A stretch of 64,000 nucleotides of DNA, taken from assembly GCF_014204795.1 (NCBI RefSeq), contig NZ_JACHMB010000001.1, positions 4,402,001 through 4,466,000 of the forward strand, in the 5' to 3' direction. Shown here piece after piece: positions 43,735-51,635 of the stretch; position 1 is the stretch's first letter, and every line of letters begins with the position of its first letter. This DNA comes from Nonomuraea jabiensis. Its GTDB lineage: Bacteria > Actinomycetota > Actinomycetes > Streptosporangiales > Streptosporangiaceae. A program made the translations under genes and the position numbers. The notes under the pieces were generated by a model. That model saw nothing but the letters and a program-made list of their open reading frames with translations, was not told the DNA's origin and ran no database searches.

Positions 43735-45483
43735 GTGCGGTTAGGTCGGCACCGCGCTCCGCTGCCCGCTGAGCAGCGGCGTAGGAAGGCTTTTCGGCGC
43801 GGCATGCTGGCGGGTCTCACCGCCGTGGCGATCGTGGCCGCCGGGCTCGTCGTGGTGTTCGGCGGCGGCGGTCTGCTGTGCGCCACACGAGAGCCTGTTC
43901 TGGTCAGCGTCGCGGCGGCCGTCGACGTGGCCCCGGCGGCCATGGAGGCGGCCGAGCGGTTCAACGAGACGCAGACGTCCGTGGGTGGCCGGTGCGTGCT
44001 GGTCCAGGTGACCGAGCAGTCGCCGGCCACCGTCCTGCGCACGCTCATCGGCGACCGCGCGGGCGTCCTGCGCGAGCGGCCCGACGGGTGGATCGCGGAC
44101 TCGTCGGCCTGGATCAGGCTGGCTCGCCAGCAGGGCGCGAGCGCGCTGCCCGCCGGTGAGAGCGTGGTGGCGACCTCGCCGCTGGTGTTCGCCACCCGCT
44201 CGTCGCTGGCCCAGCGCTTCTCCGTGGGCAGGACCGAGATGAACTGGCGGATGGTCTTCCCCGCGACCGTGCGGGGGCGGCTGACGCCCAACTCCGACGA
44301 GCCGGACATCGTACGCGTGCCAGACCCGTCGCTCGCCGGGGCGGGCATCGCGACCGTGGCCGCCGCCAGGGACGTCGTCGGCACGGGGCCGGAGGCGGAC
44401 AAGGCGCTGACCGCGTTCGTACGGTGGGCGCAGGCCGGCTCCGCCCCCGACTACCGCAGCATGCTGGCGGCGGTCGACGACCACACGTTCTGGCAGCGTC
44501 CGGTCGTCATCGTCCCCGAGCAGTCGGTCTGGAACCACAACCTGCGCCCCTCCGCCGACCCGGTCGTGGCGCTGCACCCGCGTGAGGGCACGATCAACCT
44601 CGACTACCCGTACGTCGTCACCGCCACCGACCCCACGGTGGCCGAGGCGTCCACGGTCTTCGCCGACTGGCTGAAGGGCTCGCAGGCGCAGGACATCGTC
44701 CGGCGGGCCGGGTTCAGGTCGGGCGACGGCACCCTGGGGCCGATCTCGCCAGGGCCGCAGATCCCCTCGGAGACCCCGAAGACCAGGTCGTCGGTGTCGC
44801 CGCAGGACATCGACGAGGCGCTGCGGGCCTGGAGCCGGCTGGCCCCGCCGACGAACATCCTCGTCCTGGCCGACACCTCCAAGCACATGGCCGAGTCGCT
44901 GAACGGCACCACCAGGATCAGCATCGCGCTGGACGCGGCCAAGATCGGGCTGCAGCTCTTCCCGGACTCGACGCACATGGGCCTGTGGGAGTTCGCCGAA
45001 GGGCTGGGCGGCCTCAAGCCGTACCGGGAGCGGGTCGGGCTCGGCCCGATCAACGAGCCCGAGACCGGACAGGTGGTACGCAAGAGCCGCCTCGCCGAGC
45101 TGACCGGCACGATCACCGCCCATCCCACCCTGGACAGCTCGCTCTACGACGCGATCCTCGGCGGCTTCCGCAAGGTCACCAGCGAGTACCGCGAGGAGAT
45201 GAACAACGCGCTCCTGGTGATCACGGCCGGCAAGGACGACGGCAAGGGCACGAAGCTGCCGGAGCTCCTCGACAAGCTGCGTCGCGAGTGGAACCCCGAC
45301 AAGCCCGTACAGATCATCATCATCGCCTTCGGCAAGGGCGTCGATCACGACAGCCTGTCGCGGATCACGGCCGCCACGAACGGCTCGCTGCACGAGGCCC
45401 AGGAGCCGGGGGAGATCATCGACGTCTTCCTCGCCGCCCTGGCCCGCCGGCTCTGCCACCCCACCTGCAAGCCGGCCACATGA
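43735..45483 (+). CDS. Membrane-anchored extracellular solute-binding/VWA domain protein
   Basis: The 582-residue protein has a short basic N-terminus and one membrane helix (about residues 22-45). The first extracellular part (about 55-335) resembles a bacterial solute-binding fold (SVAAAVDVAPAAMEAAERFNE), and the C-terminal part is a von Willebrand A domain beginning NILVLADTSKHM. The MIDAS motif is DTSKH where DxSxS is expected, so metal binding may be altered. GTG at 43735 is preferred, with GGGAGAGAGG six bases upstream. The 34-nt bidirectional hairpin just after it ends the transcript. No specific role is known. Confidence 0.8.
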   Translation: MRLGRHRAPLPAEQRRRKAFRRGMLAGLTAVAIVAAGLVVVFGGGGLLCATREPVLVSVAAAVDVAPAAMEAAERFNETQTSVGGRCVLVQVTEQSPATVLRTLIGDRAGVLRERPDGWIADSSAWIRLARQQGASALPAGESVVATSPLVFATRSSLAQRFSVGRTEMNWRMVFPATVRGRLTPNSDEPDIVRVPDPSLAGAGIATVAAARDVVGTGPEADKALTAFVRWAQAGSAPDYRSMLAAVDDHTFWQRPVVIVPEQSVWNHNLRPSADPVVALHPREGTINLDYPYVVTATDPTVAEASTVFADWLKGSQAQDIVRRAGFRSGDGTLGPISPGPQIPSETPKTRSSVSPQDIDEALRAWSRLAPPTNILVLADTSKHMAESLNGTTRISIALDAAKIGLQLFPDSTHMGLWEFAEGLGGLKPYRERVGLGPINEPETGQVVRKSRLAELTGTITAHPTLDSSLYDAILGGFRKVTSEYREEMNNALLVITAGKDDGKGTKLPELLDKLRREWNPDKPVQIIIIAFGKGVDHDSLSRITAATNGSLHEAQEPGEIIDVFLAALARRLCHPTCKPAT

Positions 45484-45517
45484 GAAAGGGGGCGTTCCAG
45501 GCGGAACACCCCCTTTC
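45484..45517. terminator. Bidirectional terminator between VWA and LPMO genes
   Basis: A 15-base inverted repeat with one mismatch (GAAAGGGGGCGTTCC / GGAACACCCCCTTTC, 4-nt loop) lies directly between two convergent stop codons. The GAAA and TTTC ends give a short T-run on both strands, so it can serve both genes. Confidence 0.85.
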
Positions 45518-45520
45518 AGG

Positions 45521-46258
45521 TCAGACGCGCTGCCAGAGCGCCGGGACGTTGGGCGGCTCCCAGCCGGCCAGCGCGGTGTGGGCCTGGATGCAGCGGTAGG
45601 TGACGCCGTTGTAGGTGACGGTGTTGCCGACCGCGTACGCGGTGCCGGCCTTCCACGTGCCCGACGGCGTCGTCGGAGTGGGCGTGGGCGTCGGGTTGGG
45701 GGTCGGCGTGACGGTCGGGGTGGGCGTGGGGTTCGGGTTGCCGCCACCGCCGCCGATCTGCAGGTCGATGCAGGAGTAGAAGGCGTTGGTGGTGTCGGAG
45801 ATGTTCCAGATCGCCAGGACCTTCTGCCGGCCCGAGTAGCCGGACAGGTTGACCGTGTGCGAGACCGTCGCGGGCGGCTGCTGGCCGTTGCCGTTGAAGA
45901 CGGCCACCCGCGTGTTGCCGATGTAGTACTCGTAGTTGAGCGTGGCGTGCCTGGCGGTGAACGTCCAGTTGAAGGTCACCGTGGTGCCCACCTGGGCGGC
46001 CGGCCAGGGCTTGCTCTCGTCGCTGAGCTGCGCGAACTGCGACAGGTTGGCGTGGCAGCTCCGCAGCCCCTTCGGGCCCTCCACGCTCTGCGGCTCGTAG
46101 ATGATGTTGCCGCAGTTGGGGACCTTGCCCTGGGCGCAGTTGGCCTGCCGGCTGGGCGGGGAGTTGACGTAGCCGTGCGCGAACGCCGGCGCCGTGTTGA
46201 ACAGCGTGGTGGCGACGGCGATCACCACCACGGCGACCAACGTGAGCGTCCTTCTCAT
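45521..46258 (-). CDS. AA10 lytic polysaccharide monooxygenase with C-terminal CBM5/12
   Basis: The 245-residue secreted enzyme has a signal peptide cleaved before His28 (AFA-HGYVNSPPSR), which exposes the N-terminal copper histidine. The second brace histidine is probably H69 (LRSCHANLS). The conserved axial phenylalanine lies in DTTNAFYSCIDL. A Thr/Pro linker leads to a CBM5/12-type chitin-binding module (WKAGTAYAVGNTVTY ... ALWQRV). It most likely oxidatively cleaves chitin. A 13-bp palindrome lies in the leader upstream (46298-46310). SD GAAGGAG precedes the ATG. Confidence 0.93.
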   Translation of the reverse strand: MRRTLTLVAVVVIAVATTLFNTAPAFAHGYVNSPPSRQANCAQGKVPNCGNIIYEPQSVEGPKGLRSCHANLSQFAQLSDESKPWPAAQVGTTVTFNWTFTARHATLNYEYYIGNTRVAVFNGNGQQPPATVSHTVNLSGYSGRQKVLAIWNISDTTNAFYSCIDLQIGGGGGNPNPTPTPTVTPTPNPTPTPTPTTPSGTWKAGTAYAVGNTVTYNGVTYRCIQAHTALAGWEPPNVPALWQRV

Positions 46259-46297
46259 GAAGTTGCTCCTTCACATGGGGGGATGCCCCAAATGTAA

Positions 46298-46310
46298 AGG
46301 AAACTTTCCT
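46298..46310 (-). promoter_or_regulatory. Palindromic operator candidate upstream of LPMO
   Basis: A 13-bp odd palindrome (AGGAAACTTTCCT on the plus strand) sits 40-52 bases upstream of the LPMO start. It lies where a promoter or repressor site would be, and such a site could give substrate-dependent control of this chitin enzyme. No -10/-35 pair is convincing. The regulator is unknown. Confidence 0.45.
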
Positions 46311-46350
46311 AACGGTAAATGGCCGTCTGACTTGCCCTTTCCGGCTGCGG

Positions 46351-47628
46351 TCAGCGCGTGACGATGAAGTTGTCCGGGTCGCGGGGCGCGCGGTCGCGCG
46401 GCGGCGCGGCGGCGTGGCCGACGGCCACGCAGCCCATCGGGTCCCAGGAGCCGGGCAGGTCGAGCGCCTCGCGGACGACCGGGCGGCAGAACATCGTGGA
46501 CGACACCCACGCCGAGCCCAGCCCCTCGACGGCGAGCTGGATGAGGAGGTTCTCCACCCCCGCGCCGGCCGCCACGACGAACATCTCCCGCTCCGACGCG
46601 TTGCGCCGCTCGTCGCGGTAGGTGTGGGAGCCCTCCATCACCAGGCACGGCACGATCAGGCAGGGCGCGTCGCGCAGCACGTCGCCCCGCTTGATCCGCT
46701 TGGCGATCGACTGCTCGGTGAACCCGTCGCCGCGCAGGTCCTCGATCCACGCCTCACGCATGGCGTCGAGCAGCTTGGCGCGCGTCTCCGGCGACTCGAC
46801 CAGCACGAACCGCCAGGGGGCCGTGTGGTGCGGCGCGGGCGCGGCGATGCCCGCCGCGACCGCCCTGCGTACCTTCTCCGGATCGACCGGCCGGTCCGAG
46901 AACTCCCTGATGGTACGGCGGGCGAACACGACATCCCGCGACCCCCAGCGGAACAGGTCGTCGTCGGCCGCCCGCACCAGCGGCCTGACCCCGGGCCCGT
47001 CGTCGTCGGTGACCAGATGGGACAGCCCGCGCACGATCGCCACCGGGACCCCGCTGAGCTTGCCCTTGACCAACTCGGCCGCGCCCGCGATCTCGTCGGC
47101 CAGCGCGGTGACGGTGGCGTTGAGCTCGTTGCCGTAGCCGTCGGAGGTGCCACGGAAGTCGTCGAGCGGGCGCACGCCCGCCGCCCCGATGGCCACGTCG
47201 GTGAGCCCGTTGCGCCACGGGCGGCCGAACGTGTCGGAGACGATCACCCCTGCCCGCACCGCCAGGCCCTTCCTGATGCGCCTGGCCGAGGCGTCGGGGT
47301 CTTCGGGGAGGAGCAGCACGGTGCCCGGCTCGGTGTTGGAGGCGTCGACCCCGGCGGCGGCCATGACGAAGCCGTGGCGGGTCTGGGAGATCACGGTGTC
47401 GCCCCGCCTGGCCACCACGCGCTCGGTCTCGTCCTCGATGGCCTGGGTGCGGTCGGGCGCCCGGCGGACGCGTCCCTCGGCCTTGCTGACGATCTTGGAC
47501 GTGACGACCACGATGTCGCCGTCCCGCAGGCCGGCGTCCTTGAGCAGCGCCGCGACGTCGTCGCCGGGGCGCACCTCGCCGATGCCCTCGACGGCGATCA
47601 CCTCGAACCGCTGCGGGGCGACGGTCAT
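46351..47628 (-). CDS. fbiB: Coenzyme F420:L-glutamate ligase FbiB (CofE + nitroreductase domain)
   Basis: The 425-residue protein joins an N-terminal CofE domain (about 1-240; GIGEVRPGDDVAALL, VVTSKIVSKAEGR, VSDTFGRPWRNGLTDVAIG) to a C-terminal FMN-binding nitroreductase domain (about 245-425; RTIREFSDRPVDPEKV, APHHTAPWRFVLVE). Together they add glutamates to F420-0 and reduce dehydro-F420-0. ATG at 47628 overlaps the fbiA stop (ATGA); the frame upstream to 48303 is a shadow. Slightly shorter than the mycobacterial FbiB (448). Confidence 0.94.
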   Translation of the reverse strand: MTVAPQRFEVIAVEGIGEVRPGDDVAALLKDAGLRDGDIVVVTSKIVSKAEGRVRRAPDRTQAIEDETERVVARRGDTVISQTRHGFVMAAAGVDASNTEPGTVLLLPEDPDASARRIRKGLAVRAGVIVSDTFGRPWRNGLTDVAIGAAGVRPLDDFRGTSDGYGNELNATVTALADEIAGAAELVKGKLSGVPVAIVRGLSHLVTDDDGPGVRPLVRAADDDLFRWGSRDVVFARRTIREFSDRPVDPEKVRRAVAAGIAAPAPHHTAPWRFVLVESPETRAKLLDAMREAWIEDLRGDGFTEQSIAKRIKRGDVLRDAPCLIVPCLVMEGSHTYRDERRNASEREMFVVAAGAGVENLLIQLAVEGLGSAWVSSTMFCRPVVREALDLPGSWDPMGCVAVGHAAAPPRDRAPRDPDNFIVTR

Positions 47629-48563
47629 CGGGCGAGCTCCTGGGCCAGGTCGAGCGCGGTGCGGGCGATGTCGGCGGCGGCGTCGGCGTCGTGCATGAGG
47701 ATCGGCCGGGCGATCACCCGTACGCCGTCGAGCGCGACCCCTTCGTCCTCCTCCGCCACCAGCCACCCGTCGATCAGCTCCGAGCCGTACAGGTCGAGCA
47801 CGGCCTGCGCGGTCGTCTCCACCCCGATGGCGGTCAGGCAGGCGTCGGCCATGCCCCTGACCGGCGCGCCGCCGATGATGGGCGAGACCCCGACCACGGT
47901 CTTGGGCAGCAGGGCGTCGCGGATGCCCGGGACCTGCAGGATCGTGCCGATGCTCACCACCGGGTTGGACGGCGGCAGGATCACCACGTCGGCCTGCTCG
48001 ATCGCGTCGAGCACGCCCGGCGCCGGCTTGGCCGTGTCGGCCCCCACCAGCGCGAACGACTGCGCCGGGACCGAGGCGCGCAGCCGCACCCACCACTCCT
48101 GGAAGTGGATGGCGCGCTTGCCGTTTTCGTCCTCGATCACCACGTGGGTCTCGCAGCGGTCGTCGGTCATCGGCAGCAGCCGCACGCCGGGCTGCCAGCG
48201 CGTGCACAACGCCTGCGTGATCTGGGACAGCGGGTAGCCGGCCTCCAGCATCTGCGAGCGCACGATGTGGGTGGCGAAGTCGCGGTCGCCGAGCCCGAAC
48301 CACTGCGGCTCCACGCCGTACGCGGCCAGCTCCTCCTTGACGACGTGGGACTCCTTGGCACGCCCCCAGCCCTGCTCCTCGTCGATGCCGTTGCCCAGGG
48401 TGTACATCACGGTGTCGAGGTCGGGGCAGACCCGCAGGCCGAACAGGGTGATGTCGTCACCCGTGTTGCCGATGACGGTGATGGTGGCATCCGGCGCGGT
48501 CGCGCGCAGTCCGCGCAGGAAACGGGCGCCGCCGATGCCGCCGGCGAGTGACACGATGTGCAT
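47625..48563 (-). CDS. fbiA: 2-phospho-L-lactate/phosphoenolpyruvyl transferase FbiA (CofD)
   Basis: The 312-residue CofD-type enzyme transfers the phospholactyl or phosphoenolpyruvyl group from its guanosine donor to FO, producing (dehydro)F420-0. Signatures are SLAGGIGGARFLRGL at residues 5-19, GNTGDDITLFGLRVCPDLDT, and ILPPSNPVVSIGTIL near residue 200. It overlaps fbiB by four bases, and the operon is divergent from the Pro/Gln-repeat gene. In mycobacteria fbiA-fbiB also lie beside whiB2 (recalled). Confidence 0.95.
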   Translation of the reverse strand: MHIVSLAGGIGGARFLRGLRATAPDATITVIGNTGDDITLFGLRVCPDLDTVMYTLGNGIDEEQGWGRAKESHVVKEELAAYGVEPQWFGLGDRDFATHIVRSQMLEAGYPLSQITQALCTRWQPGVRLLPMTDDRCETHVVIEDENGKRAIHFQEWWVRLRASVPAQSFALVGADTAKPAPGVLDAIEQADVVILPPSNPVVSIGTILQVPGIRDALLPKTVVGVSPIIGGAPVRGMADACLTAIGVETTAQAVLDLYGSELIDGWLVAEEDEGVALDGVRVIARPILMHDADAAADIARTALDLAQELAR

Positions 48564-48743
48564 GGCGCCAGTCTTCCATCGGCCCCTGACAACCCCATCT
48601 CGGGTGTGGTTTTACCCCACTTGTTATGAGAGAAGTGCCAGGTGTAGGCCGAATTGGGATGCAGGAGGTTCCTGGGACCCCCGCCACCCGAGTCAGTCAT
48701 GTGGCAAACTCCCTTCGGGCTAAAGGGTCCGTTGGGGGTACAT

Positions 48744-50939
48744 GTGAGCAAATTTGACGTCGCCCGGCTGAAGGAGCCGGGCGCATGGATCATGCTCGTC
48801 CTGGGCTTGCTGGCCGTGCTGCTGACGATCGGCGACGTTCTGGTCGGCTCGTCGTCGTCGTCCCTGACCAGGCGGGCAGCGGTGCACGTCCTGGACCTGG
48901 TGGACCCCGTCGTGCCCGCGCTGCTGCTCGGAGCCGTGCTGCTGGTCACCAAGGTCGGCGAACCGTCGCCCAAGGCCAAGCCGGTCATGTACGGATCGGC
49001 GGTCGGGTTGGTGCTGGCCACGGTGTTCGGCATGCTGTCGCTGATCCTCGGCCTGTTCGCCGGGATCGGGGCCTGGCCGACGATGAAGCTGGTACTCCTC
49101 GGCGTGCCCTCCGTCGCGTTGACCGCCGTCGCGCTGGTGTACCTGCTCCCGCAGATCCTGCCGGAGCGGCCCGTCGCGCAGGTCTACCACCACCCGAACG
49201 TCGGCCAGCAGGCGCCCTGGCAGCAGCCGCAGCAGCAGTTCGGCCAGCCCGACCAGCCGCAGCCTTTCGGCCAGCCGGAGCAGCCGCACCAGGGCCCCGG
49301 TTTCGGGCAGCCCGAGCAGGCTCCCGGCTTCGGCCAGGCCCCTTACGGCCAGCAGCCGCCCTCGGGCGCGTACGGCCCGCAGCCCGGCACGCAACCGGGC
49401 TTCGCCCAGCAGCCCCCTTCCGGCCAGGAGCCCGGCTACGGCCAGCAGCCCCCGTCGGGCCAGTACGGCCAGCAGCCCCCGTCGGGCCAGCACGGCCAGC
49501 AACCCCCATCGGGCCAGTACGGTCAGCAGCCCCCATCGGGCCAGTACGGCCAGCAGCCTCCGAGCTTCGGCGGCCAGCCCGAGCCCCAGGCCGCGCAACC
49601 GGAGCCCCAGGCCGCCGCCGTGCAGCAGCCGCCCCAGCCGCACGTGATCAGGGGTGCCCTGCCCGCCGCCCCCTCGGACCAGAGCCAGCCCGAACAGCCC
49701 TACTCCACGCCCGGCTTCGGCCCGTCGGAGCAGAGCCAGCCTGACCAGCCCTACGCCCCGCAGAGCTTCGGCCAGCCCGAGCAGAGCCAGCCCGATCAGC
49801 CCTTCGCCCCCCAGGGCTTCGGACCAGGTCAGCCCGATCAGTCCTACGCCCCGCAGGGCTTCGGACCAGGCCAGCCCGAGCAGCCCTTCCCCCCGCAGGG
49901 CTTCGGACCAGGTCAGCCCGAGCAGCCCTTTCCCCCGCAGGGCTTCGGACCGGGGGAGCCTGGTCAGGCCTATTCCCCGCCGAGCTTCGGCCCGCCGGAC
50001 CAGGCCCAGCCGGACCAGCCCCACGCCCCGCAGGGTTTCGCCCCGTCGGCCTACGCCCCCGCCGACACGGCCCCCTCGGTCCAGGAGTACTCCACCCCGC
50101 CGGCCGTCGAGTACCAGCCCGCCCCGTACGTCCCCGCCGACAGCCAGCCGAGCGCCTACGGCCAGCCCAGCCCCAACCCGTACGCGCCGCCCGGGACCGA
50201 CCAGCCCAACCCGTACGCCGCGGCCGCGGACCAGCAGCCCAACCCGTACGCCCCGCCCGCGGACCAGCAGCCCAATCCCTACGCGCCCCCCGCGGACCGC
50301 CCGAACCCGTACGCGCCCCCGGAGGCCGCGCCCAACGCGTTCGCCGACCAGGCCTTCCCGACGCCGGCCGGCGACACCGCGCCGAGCGTCCCCTACCCGC
50401 CGGCCGCCGAACAGCAGCAGCAGCCGCCGTACTTCGGCCAGAGCGCCTTCGACCAGCAGGGCGGCCAGCCGTTCACCGGCTACTCGGGCCGCGAGTACGC
50501 CACCCCGCCCGCGTACCAGGAGCCCGACCCGCCCGTGGACCCGCGGTCCCAGCAGCTCATGGACGCCTACCAGCAGGCGGAGACGTACCAGCACTCCACC
50601 GGCCAGCACTCCACCGGCCAGCACTCCACGGCCCAGCACTCCACCGCGGGCACCCAGCCGGAGCTGCGCGTGCCCGACTACTCCAGCCAGGCGCCCAGGC
50701 CGTACGAGGACCCGTTCGGCCACCCGCAGCAGGGTGGTTACGAGCCCCAGCAGGGCCAGTACCAGCCCACCCACCAGGCGCCCCAGCAGCAGCCCTGGCC
50801 CCAGCAGCAGGCGGAGCCCGTCGGCGACGCGACCATGCGGCTCGACTCCACCCCCTTCGGCGGCGGCTACGGCACCCGCCCGGGAGACGACCCCATCGAC
50901 CCGACGGCCATATACACCCCCAACGAGCCCCGCAGGTAA
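48744..50939 (+). CDS. Membrane protein with long Pro/Gln/Tyr/Gly repeat tail
   Basis: The 731-residue protein has four hydrophobic helices in the first 140 residues (LVLGLLAVLLTIGDVLV, VVPALLLGAVLLV, VLATVFGMLSLILGLF, LVLLGVPSVALTAVAL), then about 590 residues of low-complexity cytoplasmic or surface tail. The tail has several in-frame repeat families: QQPPSGQYG, PQGFGPGQPEQPF, PNPYAPPADQQ and HSTGQ. GTG at 48744 is preferred. The tail is probably intrinsically disordered; Tyr- and Gln-rich regions of this type often scaffold or phase-separate. A hairpin follows the stop. No family is recognised. Confidence 0.8.
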   Translation: MSKFDVARLKEPGAWIMLVLGLLAVLLTIGDVLVGSSSSSLTRRAAVHVLDLVDPVVPALLLGAVLLVTKVGEPSPKAKPVMYGSAVGLVLATVFGMLSLILGLFAGIGAWPTMKLVLLGVPSVALTAVALVYLLPQILPERPVAQVYHHPNVGQQAPWQQPQQQFGQPDQPQPFGQPEQPHQGPGFGQPEQAPGFGQAPYGQQPPSGAYGPQPGTQPGFAQQPPSGQEPGYGQQPPSGQYGQQPPSGQHGQQPPSGQYGQQPPSGQYGQQPPSFGGQPEPQAAQPEPQAAAVQQPPQPHVIRGALPAAPSDQSQPEQPYSTPGFGPSEQSQPDQPYAPQSFGQPEQSQPDQPFAPQGFGPGQPDQSYAPQGFGPGQPEQPFPPQGFGPGQPEQPFPPQGFGPGEPGQAYSPPSFGPPDQAQPDQPHAPQGFAPSAYAPADTAPSVQEYSTPPAVEYQPAPYVPADSQPSAYGQPSPNPYAPPGTDQPNPYAAAADQQPNPYAPPADQQPNPYAPPADRPNPYAPPEAAPNAFADQAFPTPAGDTAPSVPYPPAAEQQQQPPYFGQSAFDQQGGQPFTGYSGREYATPPAYQEPDPPVDPRSQQLMDAYQQAETYQHSTGQHSTGQHSTAQHSTAGTQPELRVPDYSSQAPRPYEDPFGHPQQGGYEPQQGQYQPTHQAPQQQPWPQQQAEPVGDATMRLDSTPFGGGYGTRPGDDPIDPTAIYTPNEPRR
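49443..49565 (+). repeat. 27-bp tandem repeats (QQPPSGQYG units)
   Basis: Four copies of a 27-bp unit, plus a partial fifth, encode the nine-residue motif QQPPSGQ(Y/H)G within the tail of the repeat protein. Unit starts are at 49443, 49470, 49497, 49524 and 49551. Copy number may vary by slippage. Confidence 0.85.
49809..49976 (+). repeat. 42-bp tandem repeats (PQGFGPGQP units)
   Basis: Four copies of a 42-bp unit (starts at 49809, 49851, 49893 and 49935) encode the 14-residue motif PQGFGPGQPEQPFP with small changes. The last copy diverges at its end. Confidence 0.85.
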
Positions 50940-50977
50940 CGGACCGGTAATGAACGACTAGAGAGAAGGTGGGCCCT

Positions 50978-50998
50978 GGGCGGGTGTCTATCCCGCCC
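50978..50998 (+). terminator. Hairpin after the repeat protein gene
   Basis: A 7-bp GC stem (GGGCGGG / CCCGCCC) with a 7-nt loop lies 39 bases after the stop at 50939. It is not followed by a T-run, so its terminator strength is uncertain. Confidence 0.6.
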
Positions 50999-51134
50999 TG
51001 GTACGGTTCGGACCGCTGACAGGTTGAACGAGCCTTACGACGCCGCGCGCAAAAGGGTGTCGGCCGGGCGTGAACATCACATGCCAAGCACACCGGGGCG
51101 AGCTCTGGTCTTTCCCCGGATAGCTGCATGCCGC

Positions 51135-51164
51135 TTGACGTCAGCTACAGCACACGCGTGTAAT
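51135..51164 (+). promoter_or_regulatory. Promoter for whiB (-35 TTGACG, -10 TGTAAT)
   Basis: TTGACG at 51135-51140 and TGTAAT at 51159-51164 are separated by 18 bases and lie about 93 bases upstream of the GTG start. Both hexamers are close to the vegetative consensus. The long leader could carry a regulatory site. The rest of the 317-base gap from the previous gene (50940-51256) holds a hairpin and no ORF that I can support. Confidence 0.6.
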
Positions 51165-51256
51165 TACAACCATGTTGTTACGCCTTCCGATGGGTGGGTA
51201 ATAAGGAAGGCGTCCATGGGGGGCTCCATTGCGGGCGGGCGGCAGGGAGGTGTGCA

Positions 51257-51517
51257 GTGACCGATCCGGTCATCGCACAGGATCAGCTTGACGCTGAAGA
51301 ACTCGGCTGGCAGGAGCGCGCGTTGTGCGCGCAGACGGATCCGGAGGCGTTCTTCCCGGAGAAGGGTGGCTCCACCAGAGAGGCCAAGAAGGTCTGCCGA
51401 TCGTGCGAGGTCCGTGCAGAGTGTCTTGAATACGCACTCGAGCACGATGAGCGGTTCGGCATCTGGGGTGGGCTGTCCGAGCGGGAGCGCAGACGGATCA
51501 AGCGCCAGGCCGTTTAG
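51257..51517 (+). CDS. WhiB-family transcription regulator (WhiB2/WhiB type)
   Basis: The 86-residue iron-sulfur protein has the four cluster cysteines C24, C47, C50 and C56 (CxxC within KVCRSCEVRAEC), the GIWGG turn at 68-72 and a basic C-terminus (SERERRRIKRQAV). WhiB proteins bind sigma factors and control development or septation. GTG at 51257 has GGGAGG six bases upstream, so the 21-residue upstream frame is not used. Position near fbiA-fbiB and length fit the WhiB2/WhmD/WhiB branch (recalled synteny). A hairpin terminator follows. Confidence 0.94.
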   Translation: MTDPVIAQDQLDAEELGWQERALCAQTDPEAFFPEKGGSTREAKKVCRSCEVRAECLEYALEHDERFGIWGGLSERERRRIKRQAV

Positions 51518-51531
51518 GTATATGGGCGGAA

Positions 51532-51561
51532 GGGTCACGCGGTCGAACGCGTGACCCTTTT
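51532..51561 (+). terminator. Rho-independent terminator after whiB
   Basis: A perfect 10-bp stem (GGGTCACGCG / CGCGTGACCC) with a 6-nt loop is followed by TTTT at 51558-51561, only 15 bases after the whiB stop. It makes whiB a monocistronic transcript. Confidence 0.93.
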
Positions 51562-51635
51562 CGCATCTGCTGTCCCCGCTGTCACAGGTATATGGTGGGC
51601 GCGCCTGCTCAACCCCCCTTCAGGAGCATCCGCCC

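Noticed and set aside
43741..45747. A 668-codon minus-strand frame opposite the VWA gene
   Set aside because: No start with a Shine-Dalgarno and no domain; it would run through the bidirectional terminator and into the LPMO gene.
49443..49976. Short repeats considered as a CRISPR array
   Set aside because: The units are contiguous coding repeats in one frame with no spacers.
48720..50774. A 684-codon minus-strand frame opposite the repeat gene
   Set aside because: Gly/Leu/Arg repeats simply mirror the Pro/Gln repeats of the plus strand.
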